Shown here piece after piece: positions 1-8,923 of a stretch of DNA of 49,539 nt (positions are counted from its first letter, which is position 1; every line of letters starts with the position of its first letter). Under the pieces are notes generated by a model. It made no database searches. It saw only the letters and a program-made list of their open reading frames with translations, and was not told the origin of the DNA. The DNA is taken from assembly GCA_027490465.1 (NCBI GenBank), contig JAIXXZ010000093.1, positions 1-49,539 on the forward strand. The letters are read 5' to 3'. The stretch comes from Oxalobacteraceae bacterium (GTDB lineage Bacteria > Pseudomonadota > Gammaproteobacteria > Burkholderiales > Burkholderiaceae_D). The position numbers were made by a program, and so were the translations under genes.

Positions 1-233
1 GCCACCAGTCCCGCGATATCGACGAATTCGACTGTGGCAGCCAGGATGCGTTCCGGTTTGACGATCTCGGCTAACTGCGCCAGCCGCGGATCGGGGACCT
101 CGACCACACCGACATTAGGCTCGATGGTGCAGAAGGGATAATTTTCAGCCGGGATGCCGGCCTTGGTCAGTGCATTGAAAAGCGTGGACTTGCCGACGTT
201 GGGTAGGCCAACGATGCCGCATTTGAGACTCAT
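1..233 (-). CDS. ychF: Ribosome-associated GTPase/ATPase YchF (N-terminal part, runs off the window)
   Basis: The reverse strand from 233 encodes the first 77 residues of a P-loop protein that continues past base 1. The Walker A motif GLPNVGKST lies at about residues 8-16, and the next conserved blocks ([21 protein letters not shown], then [11 protein letters not shown] and [10 protein letters not shown]) are those of the Obg-related YchF/OLA1 family. Family members bind ATP better than GTP and associate with the ribosome. The ATG at 233-231 is the natural start because it lies just before the conserved [16 protein letters not shown]. The gene is divergent from the sugar-transferase-like gene at 429; pth and rplY lie further along on the same strand as ychF, as is usual in Burkholderiales. 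The family call is secure; the C-terminal TGS domain is outside the window. Confidence 0.95.
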   Translation of the reverse strand, partial: MSLKCGIVGLPNVGKSTLFNALTKAGIPAENYPFCTIEPNVGVVEVPDPRLAQLAEIVKPERILAATVEFVDIAGLV

Positions 234-378
234 GGAGAAAATCCTGAAACGTGTGGATGGCGCAGAGCGGGTGCCCGTTCGTGCAGTATGAAGGGCTCGA
301 ACAAAGCACAGTGCGAAAAGCGCTATTGTAACCAAGCCGGCCACCGATGAGACTGTAGCCGGAAGATCGGAAAAATTG

Positions 379-407
379 TTTACACTGCGCCGGGCCGCAC
401 AATAAAT
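379..407 (+). promoter_or_regulatory. Possible sigma-70 promoter of the sugar-transferase-like gene
   Basis: TTTACA at 379-384 is separated by 17 bases from ATAAAT at 402-407. The -35 matches the consensus at five of six positions; the -10 is poor. It lies about 20 bases before the ATG at 429, so the call is tentative. Confidence 0.3.
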
Positions 408-428
408 GCCCGCTGTGAAAGGATCCGG

Positions 429-1037
429 ATGAAACGCGTTGTTGATGTTGTTGTTGCGCTTGTGCTGTTGTTGATGGCTTCGCCACTGGCCTTGCTGATT
501 GCGGTGCTGATTCGTCTGGATTCGCCGGGCCCCATCATGACGCGCTCGCACCGTGTCGGCCGCAATGGCCGCATGGTCAAGGTCTGGGAATTCCGCACGG
601 CGAACGCCGAGCCGGATGCGATGGAGACCGTAGGCGGCTGTCAGGGTGAGGAGGTGACGCGGATCGGCGCTGTATTGCGCCGACTTGGTATTGGCCGTTG
701 GCCCTTGCTGCTGACGGTGTTGCGCGGTGACTTGTCCATGGTTGGGCCGCGCGCTGAATTGCCGCGTTACGTAGGTTGCTACCCAACAGCGATGCGCAAA
801 CTCGTTTTGTCGGTCAAACCCGGGCTCGTCGATCTGGCTTCCATTGAATTTCGCCATGAGCAAAAAATGCTGGCCAGCCTCGAGGGCGAGGCGCTGGAGG
901 AAGCCTATGTTGAACAGGTGCTGCCCATGAGGCTCGAATACGCCAAGCGCTATATCGAAAACCAGAGTTTGCTGACCGATGTGCGTATTCTGCTGCGGGC
1001 GGCAGTGGCGCCGTTTCTGCCAGAGAAAGCTGCTTGA
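429..1037 (+). CDS. Bacterial sugar transferase (monotopic phosphoglycosyltransferase-like) lacking the usual Asp-Glu dyad
   Basis: This 202-residue protein has the layout of the small monotopic phosphoglycosyltransferases that load a sugar phosphate onto undecaprenyl phosphate: a hydrophobic N-terminal helix (residues 4-28), an SPGP turn (32-35), an RVG.NGR segment and the GDLSMVGPR block (100-108). It has no polytopic N-terminal domain, so it resembles minimal PglC-type enzymes. In active members the segment before that block reads LDELPQL and supplies the catalytic Asp-Glu pair. Here the aligned residues are IGRWPLL, with Gly89-Arg90 in place of Asp-Glu, and the usual KFR motif is EFR. It may be inactive or have another role. 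No glycan genes are adjacent. A good ribosome-binding site (AAAGGATCC) precedes the ATG. Family membership is well supported; activity is doubtful. Confidence 0.8.
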   Translation: MKRVVDVVVALVLLLMASPLALLIAVLIRLDSPGPIMTRSHRVGRNGRMVKVWEFRTANAEPDAMETVGGCQGEEVTRIGAVLRRLGIGRWPLLLTVLRGDLSMVGPRAELPRYVGCYPTAMRKLVLSVKPGLVDLASIEFRHEQKMLASLEGEALEEAYVEQVLPMRLEYAKRYIENQSLLTDVRILLRAAVAPFLPEKAA

Positions 1038-1120
1038 TCAGCACCTATCAACCGCATTCAGCCATCGAAAACGGGCTCGGTTTTTTCCGGGAATGGCATT
1101 CCGAGGCAGCGGTCGGACGT

Positions 1121-1143
1121 AAAAAAGCCGCCCTGAGGCGGCT
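1121..1143 (-). terminator. Rho-independent terminator of the H-NS gene
   Basis: AGCCGCC (1126-1132), a CTGA loop and GGCGGCT (1137-1143) form a perfect 7-bp stem. On the reverse strand the stem is followed by a run of T (bases 1126-1121), so it ends transcription of the leftward gene at 1173. Confidence 0.85.
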
Positions 1144-1172
1144 AGCTGTTGTGCTCACCTGAGCGCAGGATT

Positions 1173-1472
1173 TCATACGCCCTGAATGCGGAATTGGGCT
1201 TTGTCCCGACCGGCCATCCATTTCGGTGGCTTTCCGCGTCCGCTCCAGGTTTCGCCAGTGATGTTATTGCGATACTTGGGTGCCACCGGGCGGCGAACCA
1301 TTTTCATGGGTTTTCTCTTGCCGCCAAGCCCCAAATCCTCCGCTGAAAGGTTGTATTCCTTCATTTTGGCGTGAATATCTGCAATCGCATTAGCCAGCTC
1401 ATTTTTTCTGGCCAGTTCAGCTTCCTTTTGCAGTTTCTCAATCTGACCCTGCAGTTCCTTGTAGCTCGTCAT
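1173..1472 (-). CDS. H-NS family nucleoid-associated protein
   Basis: This is a 99-residue H-NS-like protein. Residues 5-40 form a charged coiled-coil oligomerisation region and residues 63-90 form the C-terminal DNA-binding domain with the motif TWSGRGKPPKWM (75-86), typical of the short H-NS proteins of Burkholderiales. Such proteins bind and silence A+T-rich, often acquired, DNA. The start at 1472 is chosen over the ATGs at 1499 and 1484 because GGGGA lies six bases upstream and the protein then begins MTSYKEL, as expected for the family. A consensus -10 (TATAAT) lies about 70 bases upstream and a terminator follows, so the gene looks monocistronic. It could silence the A+T-rich effector-like genes elsewhere in the window, but that link is only inferred. 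Confidence 0.92.
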   Translation of the reverse strand: MTSYKELQGQIEKLQKEAELARKNELANAIADIHAKMKEYNLSAEDLGLGGKRKPMKMVRRPVAPKYRNNITGETWSGRGKPPKWMAGRDKAQFRIQGV

Positions 1473-1986
1473 TTCAATCCCCATCAAGTGAAGTTTCATT
1501 CAACACACAACGTATCGGACATTGTTGTGGCCAGTGCGCGCATTATAGGTGAGCCATTATCAAAAAAGTATTAATAATTGCCTTTTTTGTAAAAATAATC
1601 CAAGTTGCTGATTTTTATGGATCTTCGTAAATTACTTTTAATCCATGGAAATATTCTTGAATTGTTCCTCCCATTAATGTGCTGGGCGACTACCGGAGTA
1701 TCCGAACCATAAACGCTTAATACTATGGCGTTGAAGCTATTGTTTCATTGCAGCGGCGGAATGCCATTGATCTGAATTAGGGAGAAGTCGAAAAAATCCG
1801 CGATGCATGCAGAACCTGTCCAGCCATGCATTACAGCAGGCAGACAACTCAAATATCAGGCGGCCGTTTTTGTGCCTGAAAGTTTCCAATGGTTTTTAAT
1901 CGGCTCTGCCCAGAGTGAGCGCCGACTCGATTATTCAAGGGGCTGGTAACAGCCAAGCGGACCGCCAGGAGCGGAATTCATGCCCA
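1473..1986. other. Intergenic region between the H-NS gene and pth, no gene seen
   Basis: This 514-base stretch is A+T-rich around 1555-1680. It holds the H-NS promoter near 1542. I see no reading frame with a ribosome-binding site, no tRNA and no clear hairpin in the rest. Confidence 0.6.
1542..1547 (-). promoter_or_regulatory. -10 element of the H-NS gene promoter
   Basis: On the reverse strand the sequence reads CACCTATAATGCG, with a perfect TATAAT at 1547-1542. No strong -35 lies at 17 bases. Transcription would start near 1535, leaving a leader of about 60 bases. Confidence 0.6.
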
Positions 1987-2571
1987 CTATGCCGACTTTT
2001 TGTCGGTATGCAGTTCCATCATCGCCTGTTCGAATCTGCCCTCGCAGAGCAGCGGAATCACAGACAGACTTTTGTCGATGCTGTCATCGATCAGCGATTG
2101 TTCTTCCTTGCGCGGGCGATGCAGCACGAAGTCGACGACGGGCTGTTGCAGTTGCAGCTCGCGCGGGTGACCAATGCCGATGCGCAGGCGCCAGTAATCC
2201 TGTGTGCCGAGTGCGGCGGTGATGTCCTTGAGCCCGTTATGCCCGCCGGACGAGCCCCCCTTTTTTATTTTTGCGATACCCGGCTTGAGATCCAGTTCAT
2301 CATGGACGACCAGAATGGCTTCAGGGGCAATTTTGTAAAAACGCGCCAGCGCACCAACGGATTGGCCAGAGCGGTTCATGAATGTCTGCGGCTCCAGCAA
2401 CCAGACTTCCTCGCCCGCCATACGGATTTTCGCGGCCAGCGCATTAAACCGCGTTTCCCGCCGCAATTGGCCAGACGCCAGGCGATCGACCAGCCAGAAC
2501 CCGGCGTTATGGCGGGTAGCTTCATATTCAGCGCCGGGATTGCCCAGCCCGACGATCAGACGTATGGACAT
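1987..2571 (-). CDS. pth: Peptidyl-tRNA hydrolase
   Basis: This 194-residue enzyme frees tRNA from stalled or drop-off peptidyl-tRNA in the cytoplasm. The N-terminus [13 protein letters not shown] carries Asn11, and the following TRHNAGFW block carries the catalytic His21; VVHDELDL supplies the conserved Asp, and [11 protein letters not shown] is the usual substrate loop. An in-frame ATG exists at 2613, but family members begin at the residue placed at 2571, and the 14 extra residues have no family character. Length is normal. It lies downstream of rplY on the same strand, with a strong terminator hairpin between, so pth is probably expressed partly from its own promoter or by read-through. 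Confidence 0.97.
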   Translation of the reverse strand: MSIRLIVGLGNPGAEYEATRHNAGFWLVDRLASGQLRRETRFNALAAKIRMAGEEVWLLEPQTFMNRSGQSVGALARFYKIAPEAILVVHDELDLKPGIAKIKKGGSSGGHNGLKDITAALGTQDYWRLRIGIGHPRELQLQQPVVDFVLHRPRKEEQSLIDDSIDKSLSVIPLLCEGRFEQAMMELHTDKKSA

Positions 2572-2647
2572 GTGGGTATTGATTGAGTGGTGTGCAAGGC
2601 GATTATCCGACAAGCCGCGATACAGTCCGCCGTCATCGCGCCAGCCG

Positions 2648-2679
2648 AAAAAAAGCCCGTCGCACGGACGGGCTTTTTT
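2648..2679 (-). terminator. Strong, possibly bidirectional terminator downstream of rplY
   Basis: GCCCGTC (2655-2661), loop GCACG and GACGGGC (2667-2673) form a 7-bp G+C-rich stem flanked by seven A and six T residues. On the reverse strand the T run follows the stem directly after the rplY stop codon at 2698. Confidence 0.9.
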
Positions 2680-2697
2680 GCCTGATGGCTCAGACCA

Positions 2698-3300
2698 TTA
2701 CTTCTTTTCTTCAGGCGCAGCAGCAGGTTCATCGGCCTTGCTGCCACCGGGAACCGTCGCGGTTGCGATCGTGGGGTTGTCTTTGGCATGCACAGCCACC
2801 ACGCCAGCAGGCAGTTTCAGATCGGCGACGTGGAACGAGGTGTTTACCTGCATGTTCGACAGATCAACTTCCACGAATGCGGGCAGATCTTTAGGCAAGC
2901 AGCTGATATCGATCTCGTTCATGACGTGGCTGATAATGCCGCCGGAGAGCTTGATGGCGGGTGCGATATCGGCGTTGATGAAATGCAGCGGCACCTTCAT
3001 GTGAATCTTCTGGTTCGGGTCCACGCGCTGAAAATCAGCATGCAATACCAGAGGCTTGAACGCGTGCATCTGGAAATCACGCAGCAGCACTTTCTCGGAT
3101 TTGCCATCGACTTCCATGTCGAGAATCGACGAGTGAAAGGCTTCTTTTTTCAGTGCGTGGAACAGCGCATTGTGGTCAAGTGCAACGTTGACCGGTGCAG
3201 CTGAGCCACCGTAGATGATGCCAGGGGTATGGCCAGCTCTGCGCAGGCGGCGGCTCGCTCCGGACCCCTGCTCAGTGCGTGGAAATGCGACAACTTTCAT
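2698..3300 (-). CDS. rplY: 50S ribosomal protein L25 / general stress protein Ctc
   Basis: This 200-residue protein is the long, two-domain form of L25 (TL5/CTC type), which binds 5S rRNA in the large ribosomal subunit. Residues 1-95 form the L25 domain ([20 protein letters not shown], then [10 protein letters not shown]) and residues 96-185 the C-terminal beta domain ([19 protein letters not shown]). A low-complexity, Ala/Glu/Lys-rich tail ends the protein. The start codon at 3300 is preceded by AGGAGTTC, a good ribosome-binding site. The gene lies between prs and pth, the usual order in many proteobacteria, and a terminator follows the stop codon. Confidence 0.97.
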   Translation of the reverse strand: MKVVAFPRTEQGSGASRRLRRAGHTPGIIYGGSAAPVNVALDHNALFHALKKEAFHSSILDMEVDGKSEKVLLRDFQMHAFKPLVLHADFQRVDPNQKIHMKVPLHFINADIAPAIKLSGGIISHVMNEIDISCLPKDLPAFVEVDLSNMQVNTSFHVADLKLPAGVVAVHAKDNPTIATATVPGGSKADEPAAAPEEKK

Positions 3301-3397
3301 GTGAACTCCTGTTGTGGGCTAATCGCCCTTGGTGTTAAGTCCCCCGCGACCAGGGGACTGGAAAAAGACAAACATTGCATGCTTGCCCAAATCAAAT

Positions 3398-4363
3398 TCA
3401 GCCGGCTGCCTCATCCTCGGCAAACAGCGACATCACTGAGTCACCCTTGCTGATGCGCCGGATCGTCTCGGCCAGCAGTGCAGCGCAAGAGAGCTGACGG
3501 ATTTTCTTGCAGCCTTTTGCTTCATCGCTCAGCGGTATCGTATCGGTGACGACCAGTTCATCCAGTGGCGATTTCGCAATCCTGTCAATCGCCGGGCCCG
3601 ACAACACTGCATGCGTACAATAAGCAATCACTTTTTTTGCGCCGCGCTCCTTCAATACCTCTGCCGCCTTGGTCAGCGTGCCGGCGGTATCGACCATGTC
3701 ATCCATGATCACGCAGTTGCGGCCTTCGACTTCACCAATGATGTTCATCACTTCCGACACATTGGCTTTCGGCCGGCGCTTGTCAATAATCGCCAGATCG
3801 CAATTGAGGCGCTTGGCCAGCGCTCTTGCGCGGACAACGCCGCCGACATCGGGCGACACCACCAGCAAGTCGTCGTAATGCTTTTCCACCAAGTCCGACA
3901 GCAGGATGGGCGAGGCGTAAATGTTATCGACAGGGATATCAAAAAATCCTTGGATCTGATCCGCATGCAGATCCATGATCAGCACACGGTCCACGCCTGC
4001 TTCCTGCAGCATATTGGCCACCACTTTGGCCGAGATCGCAACGCGTGCAGAGCGCGGGCGGCGATCTTGCCGTGAATAGCCGTAATAAGGCAGAACAGCG
4101 GTAATCCGGCCAGCGGAAGAGCGCTTGAGCGCATCGACCATCAGCATGATTTCCATCAGGTGATCATTGGTCGGCGCACAGGTCGATTGCAGGACATAGA
4201 CGTCCTTGCCGCGAACGTTCTCGTTGATCTCGACCACGATCTCGCCGTCCGAAAACCGCGACACCACTGCCTTGCCCAGTGGGATGCCCAGCTGGAGCGC
4301 AACGCCATCAGCAAGTGCCGGATTGGCGTTTCCGGTAAAAACCATCAGGTTCTCTTGCGACAT
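3398..4363 (-). CDS. prs: Ribose-phosphate pyrophosphokinase (PRPP synthetase)
   Basis: The 321-residue product makes phosphoribosyl pyrophosphate from ribose 5-phosphate and ATP for nucleotide, histidine, tryptophan and NAD synthesis. It has the class I features: the flexible loop [16 protein letters not shown] near residue 100, the [18 protein letters not shown] block that binds metal and [18 protein letters not shown], and the PRPP-binding loop [10 protein letters not shown] near residue 220. Length is slightly above the usual 315. The ATG at 4363 is preceded by AGGGAT. It lies just downstream of the tRNA-Gln gene and upstream of rplY on the same strand. Confidence 0.98.
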   Translation of the reverse strand: MSQENLMVFTGNANPALADGVALQLGIPLGKAVVSRFSDGEIVVEINENVRGKDVYVLQSTCAPTNDHLMEIMLMVDALKRSSAGRITAVLPYYGYSRQDRRPRSARVAISAKVVANMLQEAGVDRVLIMDLHADQIQGFFDIPVDNIYASPILLSDLVEKHYDDLLVVSPDVGGVVRARALAKRLNCDLAIIDKRRPKANVSEVMNIIGEVEGRNCVIMDDMVDTAGTLTKAAEVLKERGAKKVIAYCTHAVLSGPAIDRIAKSPLDELVVTDTIPLSDEAKGCKKIRQLSCAALLAETIRRISKGDSVMSLFAEDEAAG

Positions 4364-4501
4364 GGGATCCCTGACTACAGTCTGTTAACAGTTTGAAAAG
4401 CCGCCACGACCGGGTACTGATTCCGGCACTGGCGGCTTCGTCGAATTGGGTGGCTTTTGCGAGCCTGCCTACCGTACATTTGCAGTGGCAGACCAATTAA
4501 A

Positions 4502-4578
4502 TGGCAGGGGAACAAGGATTCGAACCTTGGAATGCTGGAATCAAAATCCAGTGCCTTAACCAACTTGGCGATTCCCCT
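4502..4578 (-). tRNA. tRNA-Gln (anticodon UUG)
   Basis: The reverse strand folds as a complete tRNA. Acceptor strand AGGGGAA (4578-4572) pairs with TTCCCCT (4512-4506), followed by discriminator G and an encoded CCA (4504-4502). The anticodon stem CTGGA/TCCAG encloses the loop TTTTGAT with TTG at 4544-4542, read as glutamine. The T arm has the standard GGTTCGAATCC. It sits between ispE and prs on the same strand, a common Burkholderiales arrangement. Confidence 0.96.
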
Positions 4579-4623
4579 ACACAACCCTGAGTCCGGCGAC
4601 AACGCGCCAGGACGAATTCCTGA

Positions 4624-5487
4624 TTACGACTGCAGCAGATCGACCATCGGGTGTGCTGCCAGTGAACGCGCCTTCCAGCCACGCCACCCGGCGGGCACAC
4701 TCTGGAGCACGGCGTCTGCCTCGGATTCCGAGGCGAAGGCAGCGAAAACACAGGCGCCTGAGCCGGTCATGCGGGCCTCACCAAAGCCGGACAGCCATTC
4801 AACGGCGTCTGCAACAGGAGGAAAAGCCCGGGCGGCTACTGCTTGCAAATCGTTCCTTCCGAAGCCCAAGGGGCTCGCAGAAAAGTCCGCTATTCTGACC
4901 GCTTTGGTGTTGCGTGTCAATTCGGGTGCCCTGAAGATCAAGGGCGTAGGCACCGAAATGCCGGGGTGTATCACCACAAACCAGGCGGTCGGTGTGGGTA
5001 CCGCCGTGAGCTGTTCGCCTATGCCTTCGACGAAGGCATTTTCACCCAGCAGGAAGAAAGGCACATCGGCGCCGAGTTGCAAGCCCAGTGCCATCAGATC
5101 GCTGCGGGTCATATCGGCCTGCCAGAGGCGATTGAGCGCCATCAAGGTTGTGGCTGCATCCGAGGATCCGCCGCCCAGACCGCCACCCATGGGAATGTGT
5201 TTTTCGATGGCGATGTTTACGCCTGCTGGCTTGCGCCCGCGCTGGGCCATGGCGCCAGCCAGCAGTTGTGCCGCACGCACGATCAGATCGTCGCTGGCGG
5301 GCACGTCGGGCACGTCCGTCACGCGCACGATGGCTTCATCGTCGCGCAGATCAAAATGCAGCACATCTGACAGATCGATCAGCTGAAACACCGATTGCAG
5401 CAAATGATAGCCATCATCACGCTGCCCGACGACGTGCAGAAACAAGTTGAGCTTGGCGGGCGCGCGACAGTCGTGCAAATACCTCAT
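4624..5487 (-). CDS. ispE: 4-diphosphocytidyl-2-C-methyl-D-erythritol kinase
   Basis: This 287-residue GHMP kinase phosphorylates CDP-methylerythritol in the MEP pathway to isoprenoid precursors, which also feed the ubiquinone made by the ubi genes in this window. The N-terminal block APAKLNLFLHVVGQRDDGYH and the glycine-rich ATP loop PMGGGLGGGSSDAAT are diagnostic, and ADVPFFLLGENAFVEGIGE is the second family motif. I start the protein at 5487 (MRYLHDCRAPAK), four bases after the lolB stop codon. The in-frame ATG at 5511 would overlap lolB and add eight residues not expected in the family; the ribosome-binding site is weak for both. It is very likely co-transcribed with lolB and the TPR gene. 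Confidence 0.96.
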   Translation of the reverse strand: MRYLHDCRAPAKLNLFLHVVGQRDDGYHLLQSVFQLIDLSDVLHFDLRDDEAIVRVTDVPDVPASDDLIVRAAQLLAGAMAQRGRKPAGVNIAIEKHIPMGGGLGGGSSDAATTLMALNRLWQADMTRSDLMALGLQLGADVPFFLLGENAFVEGIGEQLTAVPTPTAWFVVIHPGISVPTPLIFRAPELTRNTKAVRIADFSASPLGFGRNDLQAVAARAFPPVADAVEWLSGFGEARMTGSGACVFAAFASESEADAVLQSVPAGWRGWKARSLAAHPMVDLLQS

Positions 5488-5491
5488 GTGG

Positions 5492-6070
5492 CTAGCGGTC
5501 GTTCCAGTCATCGATCACAAGCCGCAAGACGATATCGCCGGCTTCTGCCGTGGTGCGCTCCATATCGAAACGCTTGGGATACTGAATGCTCGCATTGCGC
5601 TGCCAACTCACATAGCGCACGCGCCAACCATCGCTCTGAAAACTAGGCGTGCTTTCTGGCGAAGCCATGTCCAGTTTGCCATTGGCGTTTTGTACGAAGC
5701 CTTGCAGCCAGTAGCGCAGCCCATCTACAGGCATCGGCCAGCCAAGTACTTCTTGCGTCAGTGCAGTGACATTGGGCGCTTGTTTTTTTTCACCGTCGGA
5801 TTGCGTCATCACCGCCAATCCCGGTGTGATCTGAATGGTCGCAATCGTCTGTCCGAGCGGTGAGTACAGCGTAATGTTTGTCTGCTCACCTTGCTGTTGC
5901 CAGCGGAATTTGCCCTGGAGGGATTGTGGCTGGCCACCTTGCTGGTAGCGCACCGACAAGCGACCGCCCACCGTGATCGCGCTTTGGTAATTGCGCTCGC
6001 TGAGTGGGCCCTCAGGCAATGTCGTACAAGCGGCAAGAGACAGGCATGCCAGAAGAAAGAGTCGCCGCAT
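5492..6070 (-). CDS. lolB: Outer-membrane lipoprotein insertion factor LolB
   Basis: The 192-residue protein has a short lipoprotein signal peptide ending in the lipobox LSLAAC with the lipidated Cys at residue 15. The mature part shows LolB features: GGRLSVRYQQGGQ, GKFRWQQQGEQTNITLYSPLGQ and the EVLGWPMPVDGLRYWLQG block. LolB receives lipoproteins from the periplasmic carrier LolA and inserts them in the inner leaflet of the outer membrane. It lies between the TPR gene (11 bases upstream) and ispE, the standard proteobacterial order, so the three probably form one operon. Confidence 0.95.
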   Translation of the reverse strand: MRRLFLLACLSLAACTTLPEGPLSERNYQSAITVGGRLSVRYQQGGQPQSLQGKFRWQQQGEQTNITLYSPLGQTIATIQITPGLAVMTQSDGEKKQAPNVTALTQEVLGWPMPVDGLRYWLQGFVQNANGKLDMASPESTPSFQSDGWRVRYVSWQRNASIQYPKRFDMERTTAEAGDIVLRLVIDDWNDR

Positions 6071-6081
6071 CGGATGACTGA

Positions 6082-7797
6082 TTAGAGTTTCACCTGGAAT
6101 CTCTCAAGCGTGCCTTTCAAAGACTCATTCTTTGGATCTTTGCCGTTGGCATAGCGCCAGAGCTTTTTCGCCTCATCTTCGCGACCAAGCAACCATAAAA
6201 CTTCACCGAGATGGACAGCGATTTCCGGGTCGGGTCGCAGTCCATATGCGCGGCGCAGAAGCTCTTCGGCTTTTTCCAGCCGGCCCATGCGGAATTCCAC
6301 CCATCCCATGCTATCGATGATGAAAGCATCATCTGGCGCGAGCGCCAGTGCGACCTTGATGAGGTCATAGGCTTCGGGCAAACGGATATTGCGTTCCGCG
6401 AAAGAGTAGCCCAGCGCGTTATAGGCTTGTGGATTGTCGGGCGCAATCTGGATGATTTTGCGCAGTGCTTTTTCCATGGTCTCGAACTCGCGGTTTTTCT
6501 CGACCAGCATCGCGTATTCGTACAACAGATCAATATTGCCCGGCAGGCTCTCCAGCGCATCTTCGACTACCTTGATGGCTTCGGACAGACGGCCAGCATC
6601 GCGCAGAATCTGTGCATCGACAATGATCAGCCTTACGCGGTCATCATCGCTGTCGGCATCAGCTTCGGCCAGAAGTTGACGACCTGCGTCGACTTTGCCG
6701 GTTTTTGACTGCAGTTGCGCGCGCTTGAGTATCGCAGTCACCGAGCCTTGGTGTGTCAATGTGTCTGCCATCTCCAGCCATCTCAAGGCACCCGCCACAT
6801 CATTGCGGTCCTCAGCCATCTGAGCGAGCAACATCAAAGCCTGCGTCGCATCACGCTCCCGATCGGGCTGACCCCCAAGTGTATCGATGTAGGCAGACAG
6901 ATATTTTTCGGCATCCGCAAGCTCATTGGCTTGTACCGACAGAAGACCCAGTGCAAACAATGCGGTCTGGTCATCTTTTTTCTGCTCAATGAGAATCTTG
7001 AATTCTTTTTTTGCCTCGGCAAGTTTCGATTGCTCGTACAACATACGGGCGTGGGCCAGACGGACTTCGCGAGATGCGGGATTTTTTTGCAGGAATTCAG
7101 TCAGTACGCGAGCCGCCTCGGCCTTGTCCTCGATCTGAGCCACTACCAATGCAGCGATCTCAGATTTCGGAAATCTGACCAGCGCTTCGCGTGCTGCGCG
7201 CAGCGCACCGGCACGATCGCCCGACACCATAGAAAACTGCGCAATCGCCAGATGCGCGTCGACAGAGCCGCGATAAGGTTCGAGTAGTTCGCGCAGCAAA
7301 GCGGCCGCTTTTGACTTGTCGGACATGCGTGAGAGATTGCGCTGCATGGTCGCAATCACTGCGGGCAGCTGGTCGGGTGTGCTGGCGGCCAGTTGCTGCG
7401 CCAGCGCCTGTTTGGCTTCATCCAGACGATTGTTGTTCAGTTGAAGACCCAGTAACACCTGAAAGGCCTCATCCGAACGTGGCGCCAACTCGCGCCACAA
7501 CTTGGCGCCTTTGAGTGCATCAGCCGAACTTGACGCTGCAATCGCCATCTCGGTCGCGCGCCGCGCCAGCCGCGGATCGCCGGTTGAACGGGCCAGTGAC
7601 ATCATCGCCAAGTGCGCGCCGGCGGCTTGACCCCGCTGAAATGCCAGCTCGGCCGACAGATACTTGAGCATCAGATCCTCGGATAACGAGATCAGTGGCA
7701 AGCCATCCGTATTGTTGGGTGTATCGGGTGCCGCGTGTGCGACGCTGCCCGAGGCAAGTAATGCCGAGAGCGTTAGAATGGCTGCAAAATTTTTCAA
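6082..7797 (-). CDS. Periplasmic or secreted tetratricopeptide-repeat protein, probable TTG start
   Basis: The frame encodes a TPR-rich protein of 571 residues if it starts at TTG (7797-7795). That start follows AGGA at a seven-base spacing and puts a clean signal peptide at the N-terminus (MKNFAAILTLSALLASGS, cut after AHA). The upstream ATG at 7974 would bury this signal about 60 residues inside the protein, with an unconvincing sequence before it. The mature protein has tandem 34-residue TPR helices throughout, the clearest near the C-terminus (NPQAYNALGYSFAERNIRLP). Homologues stand next to lolB in many beta-proteobacteria; their function is poorly known, and a scaffold role at the envelope is an inference. 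It is the first gene of the leftward lolB-ispE group and divergent from mutM. Confidence 0.85.
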   Translation of the reverse strand: MKNFAAILTLSALLASGSVAHAAPDTPNNTDGLPLISLSEDLMLKYLSAELAFQRGQAAGAHLAMMSLARSTGDPRLARRATEMAIAASSSADALKGAKLWRELAPRSDEAFQVLLGLQLNNNRLDEAKQALAQQLAASTPDQLPAVIATMQRNLSRMSDKSKAAALLRELLEPYRGSVDAHLAIAQFSMVSGDRAGALRAAREALVRFPKSEIAALVVAQIEDKAEAARVLTEFLQKNPASREVRLAHARMLYEQSKLAEAKKEFKILIEQKKDDQTALFALGLLSVQANELADAEKYLSAYIDTLGGQPDRERDATQALMLLAQMAEDRNDVAGALRWLEMADTLTHQGSVTAILKRAQLQSKTGKVDAGRQLLAEADADSDDDRVRLIIVDAQILRDAGRLSEAIKVVEDALESLPGNIDLLYEYAMLVEKNREFETMEKALRKIIQIAPDNPQAYNALGYSFAERNIRLPEAYDLIKVALALAPDDAFIIDSMGWVEFRMGRLEKAEELLRRAYGLRPDPEIAVHLGEVLWLLGREDEAKKLWRYANGKDPKNESLKGTLERFQVKL

Positions 7798-8087
7798 GGC
7801 ACTGTCCTGTGGGTTGCCCGCGGGGGCTTGGTGTGGGACGTTGATTTTACGACGAAAGTAAAAACCGCCGCGTCGACCCGAAACTGTGTTTTTGACAATC
7901 TCCCGCAAGGCTTGCCGGAACGGTGAGTCGTATGTAAAAAGGCAATAAGCGCTAAAGAAGTAGTGGTTAAACAAAACAAGAAAGTTTTTCAGCTAATAAC
8001 CGTGATAACGCCATGACTTAGCTGATCCCCGCGTCGCACAGCTATGCTGGCTCGCCATCAAATGTGGATTTATTCAGCGTCTCCCCA

Positions 8088-8909
8088 ATGCCAGAATTAC
8101 CCGAAGTCGAAGTCACCCGCCGCGGTATCGCGCCTTTCCTTGAGGGCCGTCGCATCACCGGCGTGGTCCAGCGTCGCAGTGGTTTGCGCTGGCCTTTTCC
8201 AACGGATCTGGACAAGCTGCTCACGGGCCAGCGTGTCGTGTCTACGGGCCGGCGCGGCAAGTATCTCCTGATTCACTTCTCGCACGGTACGCTGATCATT
8301 CATCTGGGCATGTCCGGCCATCTGCGCATGCTGCCGGCAGATCATCCACCGCAAAAACATGATCATTTCGATTTGCTGCTGGGCGAGCAACTCATACGCC
8401 TAACCGATCCGCGCCGCTTCGGTGCGGTGCTATGGCATGCACAAGCCGAGGGTGATATCGAGTCGCATGTGTTGCTGCGCAGTCTGGGTGTCGAACCGCT
8501 CACGTCCGACGATCTGGCCGTGCTGCTGCATCGTCAGACGCGCAATCGCAGCGCGGCGATCAAACAAGTGCTGCTGGCCGGCGACATCGTGGTCGGGGTC
8601 GGCAATATCTATGCATGCGAAAGTCTTTTCGAATCCGGCATTCATCCGAACACTGCAGCGCGACGCATTTCACTCGCGCGCTATCAAAAGCTCGCGATCG
8701 CTATTCGTCGTGTGCTCGCTGCTGCTATCGAACAAGGCGGCAGCTCGCTGCGCGACTTTATTGGTGCTGATGGACAGTCGGGTTATTTTCAGCAGAACTA
8801 TTTTGTCTACGACCGCGAAAGCGAAGCTTGCCGTCACTGCGATGCACCGGTGCGACGCATTGTGCAGGGTCAGCGTTCCACGTTCTACTGCGGACGCTGT
8901 CAGCGCTAG
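8088..8909 (+). CDS. mutM: Formamidopyrimidine-DNA glycosylase
   Basis: This 273-residue bifunctional glycosylase/AP lyase removes 8-oxoguanine and formamidopyrimidines from DNA. The mature N-terminus PELPEVEVTRRG provides the catalytic proline and glutamate, which fixes the start at 8088 rather than at the ATG at 8064. RRGKYLLI carries the conserved lysine, and the C-terminal zinc finger (CRHCDAPVRR ... FYCGRCQR) is complete with four cysteines. It lies 14 bases upstream of mutY; the two enzymes act in the same pathway against oxidised guanine, so an operon is likely. The intergenic region to the divergent TPR gene must hold promoters for both directions. Confidence 0.97.
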   Translation: MPELPEVEVTRRGIAPFLEGRRITGVVQRRSGLRWPFPTDLDKLLTGQRVVSTGRRGKYLLIHFSHGTLIIHLGMSGHLRMLPADHPPQKHDHFDLLLGEQLIRLTDPRRFGAVLWHAQAEGDIESHVLLRSLGVEPLTSDDLAVLLHRQTRNRSAAIKQVLLAGDIVVGVGNIYACESLFESGIHPNTAARRISLARYQKLAIAIRRVLAAAIEQGGSSLRDFIGADGQSGYFQQNYFVYDRESEACRHCDAPVRRIVQGQRSTFYCGRCQR

Positions 8910-8923
8910 AGCATACGACCCTC

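Noticed and set aside
1915..2586. A 223-residue forward frame opposite pth
   Set aside because: pth on the other strand has all catalytic residues; the forward frame has no recognisable sequence.
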